64,000 nucleotides of DNA from Sphingobium sp. TKS (GCF_001563265.1 NZ_CP005083.1:3599001-3663000); one strand, 5' to 3'. Positions 16,610 to 25,254 are shown, counted from the first letter of the stretch. Numbers and translations are program-made. Notes: generated from the sequence alone by a model not told the origin.

Positions 16610-17164
16610 TCAAAACAGGCTATATTGCCCGCTGCCGTTCAATCCCCAGGTCGCCAGCGTTTCATGATGGGTACGGCCGACATGGCTGCACACCAGCATG
16701 AACTGGTCGACATGCCAACTGAACCCGTCAACGGGGCGCACCTCTGATCGGCCGTTTCGGTAGAACAGCGTCTGGTGCGGGCTGAAGCTCCAGCCGGGCC
16801 GCAGCATCACCCCTGCCTCTTTCATGCCGGCCACGATCTGCCTTTGCAGCGCATTCAGCAGCGGCATGGCGTGCGATGGGCGCAGAGCCGCCGAGCGATT
16901 GCCGATGCTGAGCTGGTCCAGCCGCAGGTCGAAGGGTTCGGCCATCACGCCTGTCCCGGCGCGTATCAGCGCCTTGATGACCGCATTGGGATAGTCGACA
17001 TAATCGCTGCTGATCGCCAGCGTCACATGTTGATGATCCACGGCAATGCGCCGGGCGCCCTGGGCGATGGTTTCAGCGAAATGGTCTGTTTGGCGCGCGA
17101 TCAGCGGGCTGGGCTTCAACGCGAAGAAGAGACGGAAGAGGGTCTGGGTGGACCGGCTTTCCAT
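16610..17164 (-). CDS. 2'-5' RNA ligase family (2H phosphoesterase) protein
   Basis: A 184-residue member of the 2H phosphoesterase superfamily, which includes the RNA 2',3'-cyclic phosphodiesterase ThpR. The two histidine motifs are visible: QHVTLAI near residue 45 and PHQTLFY near 130. Substrate cannot be read from sequence. A GGAG lies about 12 nt before the ATG. The gene is convergent with the PhnA-domain gene and divergent from the next oxidoreductase. Confidence 0.82.
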   Translation of the reverse strand: MESRSTQTLFRLFFALKPSPLIARQTDHFAETIAQGARRIAVDHQHVTLAISSDYVDYPNAVIKALIRAGTGVMAEPFDLRLDQLSIGNRSAALRPSHAMPLLNALQRQIVAGMKEAGVMLRPGWSFSPHQTLFYRNGRSEVRPVDGFSWHVDQFMLVCSHVGRTHHETLATWGLNGSGQYSLF

Positions 17165-17286
17165 GGCATTTTCTCCATGCGACTCGATACTATTTGTTCA
17201 TGATATGTTCTTTTTTCCCGCAAGGCGAATCTGCGGGAGCCGCCCATGATTTCATGCGTTTGCGCAAAATGGGACAAGGAGAGTGG

Positions 17287-17727
17287 ATGATGATGCAGTT
17301 GACGCTCGCCAGCCTGGCGGAGAAGATGAAGGATATTGATTTCGCGATGCTGTCGACCCACGCGGACGACGGCCAGATCGGCGCCCGGCCGATGAGCAAC
17401 AATCGGGATGTCGCCTATGGCGGCGACAGCTATTATTTCACCACGGAAGACACGCTGATGGTCAAGGATATCGAGCGCGATCCACGCGTCGGCCTGTCCT
17501 TTCAGGGGCGAACGGGGTTGCTCAAGCAGAACCCGCTGTTCATCGCCGTGGAGGGCCGCGCCGACCTGATCCGCGACCGCGATGCGTTCGAAGCGCATTG
17601 GAACAGCGATCTGCAAGGTTGGTTCGAGGAAGGACCGGACACGCCGGGCCTGGTGATGATAAGGGTCCATGCCGAACGCGCCCATGTCTGGGACGGCGAG
17701 AATGAGGCTGAAATGGAGCTTGGATGA
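17287..17727 (+). CDS. Pyridoxamine 5'-phosphate oxidase-fold (general stress protein 26-like) protein
   Basis: A protein of about 146 residues with the split-barrel flavin-binding fold: IDFAMLSTHADDGQIGARPMSN at the N-terminus, YYFTTEDTLMVKDIERDPRVGLSFQG in the middle, and a C-terminal VHAERAHVWDG strand. This pattern matches the general stress protein 26/PPOX-like family, which binds FMN or F420. A true PdxH role is unlikely given its short length. The start is one of three consecutive ATGs at 17287, preceded by AAGGAG; an ATG at 17194 is less likely. The stop overlaps the DoxX gene by 4 nt. Confidence 0.85.
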   Translation: MMMQLTLASLAEKMKDIDFAMLSTHADDGQIGARPMSNNRDVAYGGDSYYFTTEDTLMVKDIERDPRVGLSFQGRTGLLKQNPLFIAVEGRADLIRDRDAFEAHWNSDLQGWFEEGPDTPGLVMIRVHAERAHVWDGENEAEMELG

Positions 17728-18152
17728 CATTCGACCGCAAGGTGCCGGAAAGGCGGGGAAGACGGATCGGGCGGATCGTTCTGGCGGCGGCTTACGGATT
17801 GGCCGGGGTAGCGCATCTGGCCCGGCCCGGCGGCTTCGTGGCGATCACGCCTGAATGGGTGCCAGCGCCGGAGATGGTGGTGGCGCTGACCGGCGCGGCG
17901 GAGATTGCCGGGGCGGCCGGGTTGATGATCCCGGCGCTGCGCAAGCCGGCAGGGATTGGACTGGCTCTATATGCGCTGTGCGTCTGGCCGGCGAATTTCC
18001 ACCATGCGCTGGACGATATTGCCTTGAGCGGAGTGCATTTGAGCTGGTGGTATCATGGGCCGCGGTTGGCGGTGCAGCCGGTGATCATCTGGTGGGCGCT
18101 TTGGGCGAGCGGGGTGGTGAATTGGCCATTCAGGGGTGATTGGAGACATTAA
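17724..18152 (+). CDS. DoxX-family membrane protein
   Basis: A 142-residue inner-membrane protein with about four hydrophobic helices; AAYGLAGVAHLARPGGFVAITPEWVP and the ALYALCVWPANFHHAL segment are typical of DoxX/DoxD relatives. Members are linked to redox or thiosulfate metabolism, but most have no defined role. The ATGA overlap with the preceding flavin-fold gene suggests translational coupling and a shared redox or stress function. Confidence 0.8.
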   Translation: MTFDRKVPERRGRRIGRIVLAAAYGLAGVAHLARPGGFVAITPEWVPAPEMVVALTGAAEIAGAAGLMIPALRKPAGIGLALYALCVWPANFHHALDDIALSGVHLSWWYHGPRLAVQPVIIWWALWASGVVNWPFRGDWRH

Positions 18153-18178
18153 GCTCCTCGCCCGAAGGGAAGGCGCGG

Positions 18179-18201
18179 TGCAAGAGACGATTGTCTTTGC
18201 A
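18179..18201. promoter_or_regulatory. Imperfect 23-bp palindrome upstream of cstA
   Basis: TGCAAGAGAC and GTCTTTGCA are nearly complementary around a short centre, about 54 nt before the cstA start. It could be an operator or an mRNA hairpin; no specific regulator can be named. Confidence 0.35.
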
Positions 18202-18254
18202 AGGCGCGGCTTTACTGTGGCGGCCTTCGGACGAACAGGCGGCCAGAGAGAGTG

Positions 18255-20303
18255 ATGACCCGGCATATTCCATGGATAATGATCGCGATCGTCGGTGCGG
18301 TGGCGCTGTCGGTCGTTGCCGTGTCACGCGGCGAAGCGGTCAATGCGCTGTGGATCGTGGTGGCGGCGGTCAGCAGCTTCCTCGTCGCCTATCGCTATTA
18401 TGCGCTCTATATCGCGCAGAATGTGATGCGGCTGGACCCATCGCGGCCCACGCCCGCGATCCGGCGGGCCGATGGGCTGGACTATGTCGCGACGGATCGG
18501 ACGGTGCTGTTCGGGCATCATTTCGCGGCGATTGCCGGCGCTGGGCCTCTGGTGGGACCAGTGTTGGCGGCGCAGATGGGCTATCTGCCCGGCACGCTCT
18601 GGATCATCGTAGGCGTGGTACTGGCGGGCGCGGTGCAGGACTTCATGATCCTCTTCATCTCCATGCGACGCGACGGCAAGTCGCTGGGCGAGCTGATCCG
18701 CATGGAAATGGGGCAGGTCGCGGGCGCCATCGCCCTGTTCGGCGCCTTCATGATCATGGTCATCATCCTCGCCGTGCTGGCGCTGATCGTGGTCAAGGCG
18801 CTGGCGGAGAGTCCCTGGGGCATGTTCACCGTGGCGGCTACCGTGCCGCTCGCCATGTTCATGGGCGCCTATACGCGCTGGATAAGGCCGGGGCGGATCG
18901 GGGAAGTCTCGCTGCTGGGACTGGTCGGGCTGCTGGCGGCGATCGTCTATGGCCAGAGCATAGCGCAATCGCCGGTCTGGGCTCCGGTGTTCACCTTCAC
19001 GCCGGTGCAGCTCTGCTGGATCTTGATCGGCTATGGCGCGGTGGCTTCGGTGCTGCCGGTGTGGCTGTTGCTGGCGCCGCGGGATTATCTGTCGACCTTC
19101 CTTAAGATCGGGGCGATCGCGGCATTGGCGATTGGGATCGTCATCATGGCGCCGCCGCTGAAAATGCACGCCGTCACCCAGTTCGTGAACGGCAATGGGC
19201 CGGTCTGGGCGGGCGGGCTGTTCCCCTTCCTGTTCATCACCATCGCCTGCGGGGCGGTGTCGGGGTTCCATGCGCTGATCGCCAGCGGCACCACGCCCAA
19301 GCTGATCGCCAGCGAGGCGCATGCGCCGATGATCGGCTATGGCGCGATGCTGATGGAGGCTTTCGTGGCGATCATGGCGCTGGTCGGCGCGTCGATCCTC
19401 GATCCGGGCATCTACTTCACGATGAACAGCCCGGCAGCAGTGATCGGCAAGGATGCCGCCAGCGCGGCGGCGGCGGTGACGGCAATGGGTTTCCCGATCT
19501 CGCCCGACCTGATCCTCCAGACCGCGAAGGATGTGGGCGAGCACAGCATCATATCCCGCGCGGGCGGCGCGCCGACCTTGGCGGTGGCCATGGCGGAGAT
19601 ATTCTCCCATGTCGTGGGCGGGCCAGCGATGAAGGCATTCTGGTATCATTTCGCGATATTGTTCGAGGCGCTGTTCATCCTGACCGCCGTGGACGCGGGC
19701 ACCCGCGCCGGACGCTTCATGCTGCAGGATCTGATCGCGCTGCTGGTGCCGGGGTTCAAGGAAACGAAGAGCATGGCGCCAGGGATCGTCGCGACGGCGC
19801 TGACCGTCGCGGCCTGGGGCTTCTTTCTCTATCAAGGCGTGACCGATCCGTTGGGCGGGGTGAACACGCTCTGGCCGGTGTTCGGCATCTCCAACCAGAT
19901 GCTGGCGGCGATCGCGCTGATGCTGGGGACGGCGGTGCTGTTCCGGATGAAGCGGGATCGGTTCGCCTGGGTGACATTGGTGCCGACGGCCTGGTTGTTG
20001 ATCTGCACCCTGTCGGCGGGGTTCCTGAAGCTATTCTCGGCCGATACCAAGCTGGGGTTCCTGGCACATGCGGCCAGATTCAGCGCGGCGGCGGACGAGG
20101 GTCAGGTGCTGGCGCCGGCCAAGTCGATGGCGGAGATGCGGCAGATCATCTTCAACGACCGGGTCGACGCCGGGCTGGTGGCGATCTTCCTGTTCGTGGT
20201 GCTGGCCGTGCTGTTCTTCACCATCCGAACCTGTCTGGCGGCGCGGAAGGTGACGGCGCCCACTGCTCGGGAAATTCCGGCGCGACTGGTGCCGGCGGAA
20301 TGA
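18255..20303 (+). CDS. cstA: Carbon starvation protein CstA (pyruvate/peptide transporter)
   Basis: CstA-family carriers import pyruvate and, in some bacteria, peptides. About 682 residues with some 16 transmembrane spans. The family core GHHFAAIAGAGPLVGPVLAAQMGYLPG lies near residue 86, followed by QDFMILFISMRRDGKSLG; ACGAVSGFHALIASGTTPK is also typical. The start is ATG 18255, or the adjoining GTG 18252. The stop overlaps ybdD by four bases, the usual cstA-ybdD arrangement. Confidence 0.95.
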   Translation: MTRHIPWIMIAIVGAVALSVVAVSRGEAVNALWIVVAAVSSFLVAYRYYALYIAQNVMRLDPSRPTPAIRRADGLDYVATDRTVLFGHHFAAIAGAGPLVGPVLAAQMGYLPGTLWIIVGVVLAGAVQDFMILFISMRRDGKSLGELIRMEMGQVAGAIALFGAFMIMVIILAVLALIVVKALAESPWGMFTVAATVPLAMFMGAYTRWIRPGRIGEVSLLGLVGLLAAIVYGQSIAQSPVWAPVFTFTPVQLCWILIGYGAVASVLPVWLLLAPRDYLSTFLKIGAIAALAIGIVIMAPPLKMHAVTQFVNGNGPVWAGGLFPFLFITIACGAVSGFHALIASGTTPKLIASEAHAPMIGYGAMLMEAFVAIMALVGASILDPGIYFTMNSPAAVIGKDAASAAAAVTAMGFPISPDLILQTAKDVGEHSIISRAGGAPTLAVAMAEIFSHVVGGPAMKAFWYHFAILFEALFILTAVDAGTRAGRFMLQDLIALLVPGFKETKSMAPGIVATALTVAAWGFFLYQGVTDPLGGVNTLWPVFGISNQMLAAIALMLGTAVLFRMKRDRFAWVTLVPTAWLLICTLSAGFLKLFSADTKLGFLAHAARFSAAADEGQVLAPAKSMAEMRQIIFNDRVDAGLVAIFLFVVLAVLFFTIRTCLAARKVTAPTAREIPARLVPAE

Positions 20304-20485
20304 GCGTCTTTCTCCTCCGACTGCGGCAGATGGCGCGCATGATGGTTGGAGTGCCGGATTATGACGTCTATTTGCGGCATATGCAGGAGCATCATCCCGA
20401 GCATGATCCGATGGATCGAACCGCCTTTTTCCGGGAGCGGCAGGAGGCGCGCTATGGGGGAAAGAATGGGGGGAAGTGCTGTTAG
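20300..20485 (+). CDS. YbdD/YjiX-family small protein (CstA partner)
   Basis: A 61-residue protein with the DUF466 pattern: LRLRQMARMMVGVPDYDVYLRHM, HHPEHDPMDRTAFFRERQEARYG and a C-terminal KCC. In E. coli the homologues YbdD and YjiX are encoded directly after the pyruvate transporters CstA and BtsT and are needed for transport. The ATGA overlap with cstA fits that role. Its TAG stop at 20483-20485 is supplied by the first bases of a large inverted repeat. Confidence 0.88.
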   Translation: MSVFLLRLRQMARMMVGVPDYDVYLRHMQEHHPEHDPMDRTAFFRERQEARYGGKNGGKCC

Positions 20486-20652
20486 GGCCAATCGACATTC
20501 AGCCCTGACGGCCTGCAAATGGCGGTTTTCCGTGCTTCCGGTGCTCACGTACTTTTAGTACGCTGCGTTGAAGCGAGGCACGTGACTCGCTTCAAGGGTC
20601 ACGAAAAACCGCCATTTTCGGCACGTCATCATCTGAATGTCGATTGACCCTA
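20483..20652. repeat. 170-nt nested inverted repeat, family R5
   Basis: The outer arms of 20 nt (20483-20502 and 20633-20652) match at 19 positions. Inner arms AAATGGCGGTTTTCCGTG (20518-20535) and its complement (about 20600-20618) continue the stem, and a perfect innermost stem TTGAAGCGAG/CTCGCTTCAA lies at 20568-20595. The element fills most of the gap between ybdD and the convergent xdhC-like gene and may end both transcripts. Confidence 0.85.
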
Positions 20653-20702
20653 GGACACGGCGTCCTTTCCCCTCCCCGCCCGCTTCGCGATAGGATGGAT
20701 TT

Positions 20703-21620
20703 TCAGCGCGTGACGTTGAAGCCCGCGATCATGCCGGCGGCGATCGACAGCGCGATTTCGGCGGCGCCGATCGCGCCTATGTCGAGGCCAGCGGGACCAT
20801 CTATGCGCGCCAGATCCTCCGGCGAAAAGCCCATTGCGGTCAACCGTTCCAGCCGCGCCGCATGGCTTTTGCGCGATCCCAGCGCGGCAATATAGCCCGT
20901 CGGCGCGCGTAACGCGGCGGCCAGCGCCGGATCGTCGATCTTGATGTCATGGCTGAGCGTCACCACCGCCGTCGATTCGCCGGGAAAGCGGGCGGCGACC
21001 GCTTCATCGGGCCAGCGATCGTCCAGTTCGACGCCGGGAAAACGCTCCTCCGTCAGGAAGCGGCCGCGTGGATCGATGACAACCGGCGTGACGCCGATCG
21101 CCTGCGCCAACGCGCTCAGCGACTGGGCGATCTGCACCGCACCCACGATCAGCACCCGGCGCGGCGGATCGTAGCGGTTGTGGAACCGCCCCTCGATCGC
21201 GCCTTCCCGCGTCAGGCCGGTTGCCAGGTCGGTCGACAGGGTCAGCGCCCTGCCCTTCTCGCTTGCCGTGTCGATCCGATCGAACAGCGCCGGATCGAAG
21301 CCATCCGGCCCGACCGGCTGGACCAGCACGCTGATCTCCCCGCCGCAGGGCAAGCCGACGACCCAGGCGTCTCCATCGGCCACGCCATAAATTTCCAGAT
21401 GGGCCGGACGCCCGGCGATCACCTCGGCAGCGCGCTGGAGCACGTCGGTTTCGACGCATCCCCCGGATATGCTGCCTTCGAATCGGCCATCCTCGTGCAC
21501 GACCATATGGCTGCCACGCGGCCGGGGCGCCGATCCCCAGGTCGACACCACCGTAGCCAGCGCCAATCGCGCGCCGCGCCATTCCCTGGCCTTGCGGATG
21601 ACCGCGCCATTGTCGTTCAA
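20703..21620 (-). CDS. XdhC/CoxI-family molybdenum-enzyme maturation factor
   Basis: XdhC proteins bind molybdenum cofactor and help sulfurate and insert it into xanthine-dehydrogenase-type enzymes. The N-terminal XdhC/CoxI domain reads LATVVSTWGSAPRPRGSHMVV ... GSISGGCVETDVL ... LPCGGEISVLVQPV, and the C-terminal Rossmann domain has RVLIVGAVQIAQSLSALA. I place the start at the TTG at 21620 because AGGAGG lies 7 nt before it; this gives 305 residues. An ATG 36 nt upstream lacks such a site. It follows the LexA-like repressor directly. No Mo-hydroxylase large subunit is in the window. Confidence 0.88.
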   Translation of the reverse strand: MNDNGAVIRKAREWRGARLALATVVSTWGSAPRPRGSHMVVHEDGRFEGSISGGCVETDVLQRAAEVIAGRPAHLEIYGVADGDAWVVGLPCGGEISVLVQPVGPDGFDPALFDRIDTASEKGRALTLSTDLATGLTREGAIEGRFHNRYDPPRRVLIVGAVQIAQSLSALAQAIGVTPVVIDPRGRFLTEERFPGVELDDRWPDEAVAARFPGESTAVVTLSHDIKIDDPALAAALRAPTGYIAALGSRKSHAARLERLTAMGFSPEDLARIDGPAGLDIGAIGAAEIALSIAAGMIAGFNVTR

Positions 21621-21631
21621 AATCTCGCCTC

Positions 21632-22303
21632 CTAAACCAGCCGTCTTCCGGTCCATACCACCCGTCCCACGATCACGACCAGCGCCGGATCGATGTCGAT
21701 CCAGTCGGGATAATGGGGATTATCGCTAAGGACAGAGAAAAAGCCCCGGCGCGGTCCCATGGCAACCCGCTTCACCATCAACACCCCGTCCAGCCTCAAC
21801 ACATAGACGCCATCGCGCAGCCGCGCCGCGTCGTCATCATGATCGACCATGATCTCGTCGCCGTCGCTCAGCGTCGGCGCCATGGATTCGCCGTCGACGC
21901 GGATGATCGATATTTTTTGCGGCCGCACGCCCAGATGGCGCAGCCAGTTGGCGTCGAACGCCATCACGCCGGTCGTCCGCTCATCTTCGTCCAGCGATCC
22001 CGGCCCGGCGGACGCACCCAGGGACAGGCGCGGCACGGTAACGACCGAAGGCAAGGACCGTACCTTGACCGGCGATGTCCCCCGCACGGTCGATCCGCCC
22101 AGCATCTCCTCCGCCACGCCGAAATAGCGGGCCAGGATGCGCCGGTCCTCCTCGTCCAGCTTGCGGGGCGTGCCGCGCTTGATGAACTGCTGGATATAGG
22201 CGGGATTGCGGTTGAGCAGGCGCGAGAGATCGGAATAGCTGTCCCCCCGCTCGGCAATCAGCCGTTCCAGCACGATGCGTGGATCTTCTCCGTTACCGAC
22301 CAT
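21632..22303 (-). CDS. LexA-like S24 repressor with N-terminal helix-turn-helix
   Basis: A 223-residue transcriptional regulator. Residues 1-70 form an HTH-like domain (SYSDLSRLLNRNPAYIQQFI). The C-terminal half is a peptidase S24 domain: the nucleophile Ser lies in RVDGESMAPTLSDGDEIMVD and the general base Lys in VLMVKRVAM. Such proteins cleave themselves when RecA or another signal acts, so it may be an SOS- or stress-linked repressor, separate from canonical LexA. It is divergent from two small genes it might control and is followed 11 nt later by xdhC-like. Confidence 0.88.
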   Translation of the reverse strand: MVGNGEDPRIVLERLIAERGDSYSDLSRLLNRNPAYIQQFIKRGTPRKLDEEDRRILARYFGVAEEMLGGSTVRGTSPVKVRSLPSVVTVPRLSLGASAGPGSLDEDERTTGVMAFDANWLRHLGVRPQKISIIRVDGESMAPTLSDGDEIMVDHDDDAARLRDGVYVLRLDGVLMVKRVAMGPRRGFFSVLSDNPHYPDWIDIDPALVVIVGRVVWTGRRLV

Positions 22304-22415
22304 ATTTCATCCATAATGATAGGAATTTTCCTAGACAAGTAGGAAATAGGGCAACAAGAAAATGACTTCCGGATTCGCAGGGGGCGAATCGAATCGACAG
22401 AGGAGAAACAGGACG

Positions 22416-22601
22416 ATGCTGTTGCGTGCCGTCGAAAAATTTCTGCGAGAAAATGCTATCCCGGCGACCAGATTTGGCCGCGAGAGCGTTCGCGACCCAC
22501 GGCTGGTCTTCGACCTGCGCAAGGGGCGCGAACCGGGCGACAGAATGAGGAGACGCGTAGAACATTTCATGAACACATATCGCAGGAGCGTCAGCCAATG
22601 A
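22416..22601 (+). CDS. Conserved small hypothetical protein
   Basis: A 61-residue basic protein starting MLLRAVEKFLRENAIPATRF and rich in Arg. The start at 22416 is preceded by AGGAG at 22401-22405; an earlier ATG at 22362 lacks one. The repeated pattern FGRESVRDPRLVFDLRKGREPG looks like a short helix-turn-helix-type DNA-binding fold, though that is only an impression. I believe close relatives occur in other sphingomonads. It lies divergent from the S24 repressor and overlaps the next gene by four bases. Confidence 0.65.
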   Translation: MLLRAVEKFLRENAIPATRFGRESVRDPRLVFDLRKGREPGDRMRRRVEHFMNTYRRSVSQ

Positions 22602-22969
22602 CAAGCATCGACATGAACGCCGCCAAGGCAAATCTGGTCCGAAATGGGGAGCCGACGGCGAAGGCGCGCGATCCCCTCCCCCGGCTTCTGGCGCAATTGC
22701 TGGAGCGGGCGGGGGGGGCCGTCACGGTGGAACGCGCCGCCAGCCGCCCCTGGGCCAGCGCGCTGTTTCAGGGACGGCGCCACGTCATCGCGCTGACCCT
22801 TACCGGAGTGGATGCGGCAGAACGATGCGCGGCCTTTGCCGAAGGGATCGAGGAAGCGGAATGGAGCCTGGCCGGCCATTTCGTCGCGGACATCAGCATC
22901 GACGACCGCCATCCGGTGCCGGGCGGCGAATGGATCGAGCTGTCGGCGCTCACCATCGAGGATTGGTGA
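22598..22969 (+). CDS. Conserved hypothetical protein
   Basis: A 123-residue soluble protein with no family I recognise. It has a leucine-rich helix (LPRLLAQLLERAGGAVTVER), a strand-rich middle (RRHVIALTLTG) and an acidic C-terminus ending LSALTIEDW. The start overlaps the stop of the preceding small gene (ATGA), so the two are translationally coupled. Their divergence from the LexA-like repressor suggests a small regulated unit. Confidence 0.65.
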   Translation: MTSIDMNAAKANLVRNGEPTAKARDPLPRLLAQLLERAGGAVTVERAASRPWASALFQGRRHVIALTLTGVDAAERCAAFAEGIEEAEWSLAGHFVADISIDDRHPVPGGEWIELSALTIEDW

Positions 22970-23015
22970 TCATCTTGATCGGAGCGCGCATGGCCGCACG
23001 CTCCCGGCCATCAAT

Positions 23016-23873
23016 TCAACGCGCGCGGCCAGCCATGTTGCGCAAATTCCCCAAGGCGGCGCGCAGGGCTTCGTCGACGCCCTGTTCGACATGGTCGCGC
23101 ACGGGCACGGCGGCCTCGACGGGCATGTCGGCCAGCACCGAGGCGGGGCGTCCCATGCGCTTGCGCTGGGCGAGGCCGCGTTCCAGCCGATGGGTCAGTT
23201 CCGCCAGGGAAAGATGCGCTACGGGGGTGTGAGCGCGAGCGTTAGTGGTCTGGGGCTGCGCGGGCTCCGCGATCTCCTCATAATCGGCGTCGACGGTTTC
23301 CGGGGAAAAAGCGCGCTGAAGGCGGGCGAAAGCGCTCTCTTCCGTCATCTCCTCGGGCATGCTGGGGATGGAAAGGCCGGCGGCGGGCGCGACATCGTCC
23401 GCAACCTCTGCCTCGACCTCGTCACGTCCCGGCGCGGTCCGGGCGAAAATATCCAGCCCGCCAAAGTCACGGCTGGCGAAGATCGGCGCACGTGCGGGCG
23501 CATCGGGATGGGCGTCGGCGCGGCGCAACGCCGGTCCCGACTTGCTCCGGTCACGCGACAGCCAGCTCAGCTTGGACAATGCAAAACCCATCTTGCTCAC
23601 TCCTGCGGCGCCGTTCCCGCGCCCTTGCTTGTCATGCGTCAGCAGAGCGACGCGCTTTTCCCTTTTCCCCGCCCCGATCAGGCCCAACGCCATCACCGCG
23701 CCGAAACCCGCCAGCAGCAGCCGGGCCGTCATCCCCAGCGGCGGCGCGGCGGCGGGGATGGCTTCGCTGAGTCCGCTCGACGCCACCACCGTCTCGACCA
23801 GCCCGACCGGCAGCGAGAACAGCAGCAGCCCGGCCCCCAGCGCGCCCAGCAGCGCCTTTGCCAGCCTACTCAT
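23016..23873 (-). CDS. Hypothetical membrane-anchored protein
   Basis: A 285-residue protein with two N-terminal transmembrane helices (ALLGALGAGLLLFSLPVGLV and MTARLLLAGFGAVMALGLIG) followed by a long, probably cytoplasmic, charged region of low complexity and a C-terminal helical part (LAELTHRLERGLAQRKRMG). No enzyme motif seen. It begins 5 nt after the exosortase-associated glycosyltransferase stop, so it is very likely co-transcribed with it and may serve the same glycan pathway. Confidence 0.65.
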   Translation of the reverse strand: MSRLAKALLGALGAGLLLFSLPVGLVETVVASSGLSEAIPAAAPPLGMTARLLLAGFGAVMALGLIGAGKREKRVALLTHDKQGRGNGAAGVSKMGFALSKLSWLSRDRSKSGPALRRADAHPDAPARAPIFASRDFGGLDIFARTAPGRDEVEAEVADDVAPAAGLSIPSMPEEMTEESAFARLQRAFSPETVDADYEEIAEPAQPQTTNARAHTPVAHLSLAELTHRLERGLAQRKRMGRPASVLADMPVEAAVPVRDHVEQGVDEALRAALGNLRNMAGRAR

Positions 23874-23878
23874 TTTTC

Positions 23879-25105
23879 TCAGGCCGCCGCCCGCACCCTT
23901 TGAGGGCGCGCCAGCAATTGCCGATAGACAGGTTCGTAACGAAGAATGTTTGACGACCAGTTACGCTCGCGCTCCACAAAGGCGCGCGCCACTGTCCGGC
24001 GCTCGTCCCAGAAGCCGCGATCCGCGAACATTTCCGCCAGGGCGGCGGCGATGGCGGGCGGATCGTTGGGTGCGAACAGCGTGCCGGTAACGCCATGCTC
24101 GATCAGTTCGCGATGGCCGCCGACGCTGGACGCGGCGACCAGCCGGCCCTGCGCCATGGCTTCGAGCGGCTTCAAAGGCGTCACCAGATCGGTAAGCCGC
24201 ATCGCCTTGCGCGGGTAAGCCAGGATGTCGACCTGCGCATAATAATGCTCGACCTCATCATGCGGCACGCGGCCGACGAAGACGATATGGTCGGCAAAGG
24301 GCGAGGCCATGGCCTGATCCCGCAGCGCCTGTTCGCATGGGCCGCCGCCTACCAGCAGCAGCTTCGCCTTCGGGCGGGCGCGCACCAGTTTCGGCAAGGC
24401 GGCGATCAGGTCGTCCAGCCCTTCATAATCGTAGAAGCTGCCGATGAAGCCGACGACGTCGGCGCCCTCCAGCCCCAATGCCTTCGTCAGCGCGGGGTCG
24501 CGGGGGACGGGCGTGCCGAACTGCTCCATGTCGACGCCGTTGGGCGAGACGATGATCTTGTCCGCATCGATCCCCCGCGCAACCAGATCGCCGCGCAGCC
24601 CTTCGCAGATCACCGCGACCGCATCGGCGGCGCGCACCGCATGGGTTTCGAGCTGGCGGGTCAGCCAATAGCGGGGGCTGCCCTCCGTCCCCGTACCGTT
24701 GCCGACCGCCGCATCTTCCCAGAAGGCGCGGATTTCGTAGATCATGGGGATCGCATGGCGCTTCGCCACCTTCTGCGCCGCCATGGCGTTCAACACCGGC
24801 GAATGGGCGTGGATGATGTCGGGCCGCCACTGGCGCACCAGCGTTTCGATGGCTTCGGCGTGGGCGGAAATATCGCGCCATTCGCGCAGCAGCGGATTGC
24901 CGCCGGTCGATTCGCCCGGCGTGCGATGGAAATGCAGGCCGTCGACGATTTCCTCCAGCGGCCCCGGCGCGGCGTGACGATGTCCGGTGATGCCGCGCAC
25001 GTCCCAGCCCTTCGCCAGTTGCGCCCGCAGAATAGCGCGGGTGCGGAAGGTATATCCGCTATGCATCGGCAGGCTGTGATCCAGCACATGGAGAATCCGT
25101 GTCAT
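23879..25105 (-). CDS. Exosortase-A-associated family 4 glycosyltransferase
   Basis: A 408-residue GT-B glycosyltransferase. The N-terminus MTRILHVLDHSLPMHSGYTF followed by LRAQLAKGWDVRGITGHRH is characteristic of the glycosyltransferase family that accompanies exosortase A (PEP-CTERM) loci. The donor-binding half shows VGFIGSFYDYEGLDDLI and LKPLEAMAQGRLVAASSVGG. It probably adds a sugar in exopolysaccharide or protein glycan assembly on the cytoplasmic side. No exosortase or PEP-CTERM gene is in the window. It is divergent from the ligase-like gene at 25395. Confidence 0.85.
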   Translation of the reverse strand: MTRILHVLDHSLPMHSGYTFRTRAILRAQLAKGWDVRGITGHRHAAPGPLEEIVDGLHFHRTPGESTGGNPLLREWRDISAHAEAIETLVRQWRPDIIHAHSPVLNAMAAQKVAKRHAIPMIYEIRAFWEDAAVGNGTGTEGSPRYWLTRQLETHAVRAADAVAVICEGLRGDLVARGIDADKIIVSPNGVDMEQFGTPVPRDPALTKALGLEGADVVGFIGSFYDYEGLDDLIAALPKLVRARPKAKLLLVGGGPCEQALRDQAMASPFADHIVFVGRVPHDEVEHYYAQVDILAYPRKAMRLTDLVTPLKPLEAMAQGRLVAASSVGGHRELIEHGVTGTLFAPNDPPAIAAALAEMFADRGFWDERRTVARAFVERERNWSSNILRYEPVYRQLLARPQRVRAAA

Positions 25106-25189
25106 GGCCCTGAGTCTTGCCGGAAAAGGTTTAACGGGCCGTCAACTCTGTTGGGTTAGAGGTGGGATGGTTCGGGGCAAGAGCGCGGT

Positions 25190-25254
25190 GTTCCTGCGAA
25201 GGCAGGAACCCAGTTCCCACGTCCGAGCTGGGCTCCTGCCTTCGCATGAGCACG
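25190..25254. repeat. Dispersed repeat, family R3, copy 1
   Basis: The unit GTTCCTGCGAAGGCAGGAAC, then CCAGTTC, a short spacer, and the inverted unit GGGCTCCTGCCTTCGCA. Two further complete copies lie at 27501-27589 and 48492-48578. It sits in the promoter gap between the divergent glycan genes. Confidence 0.85.
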
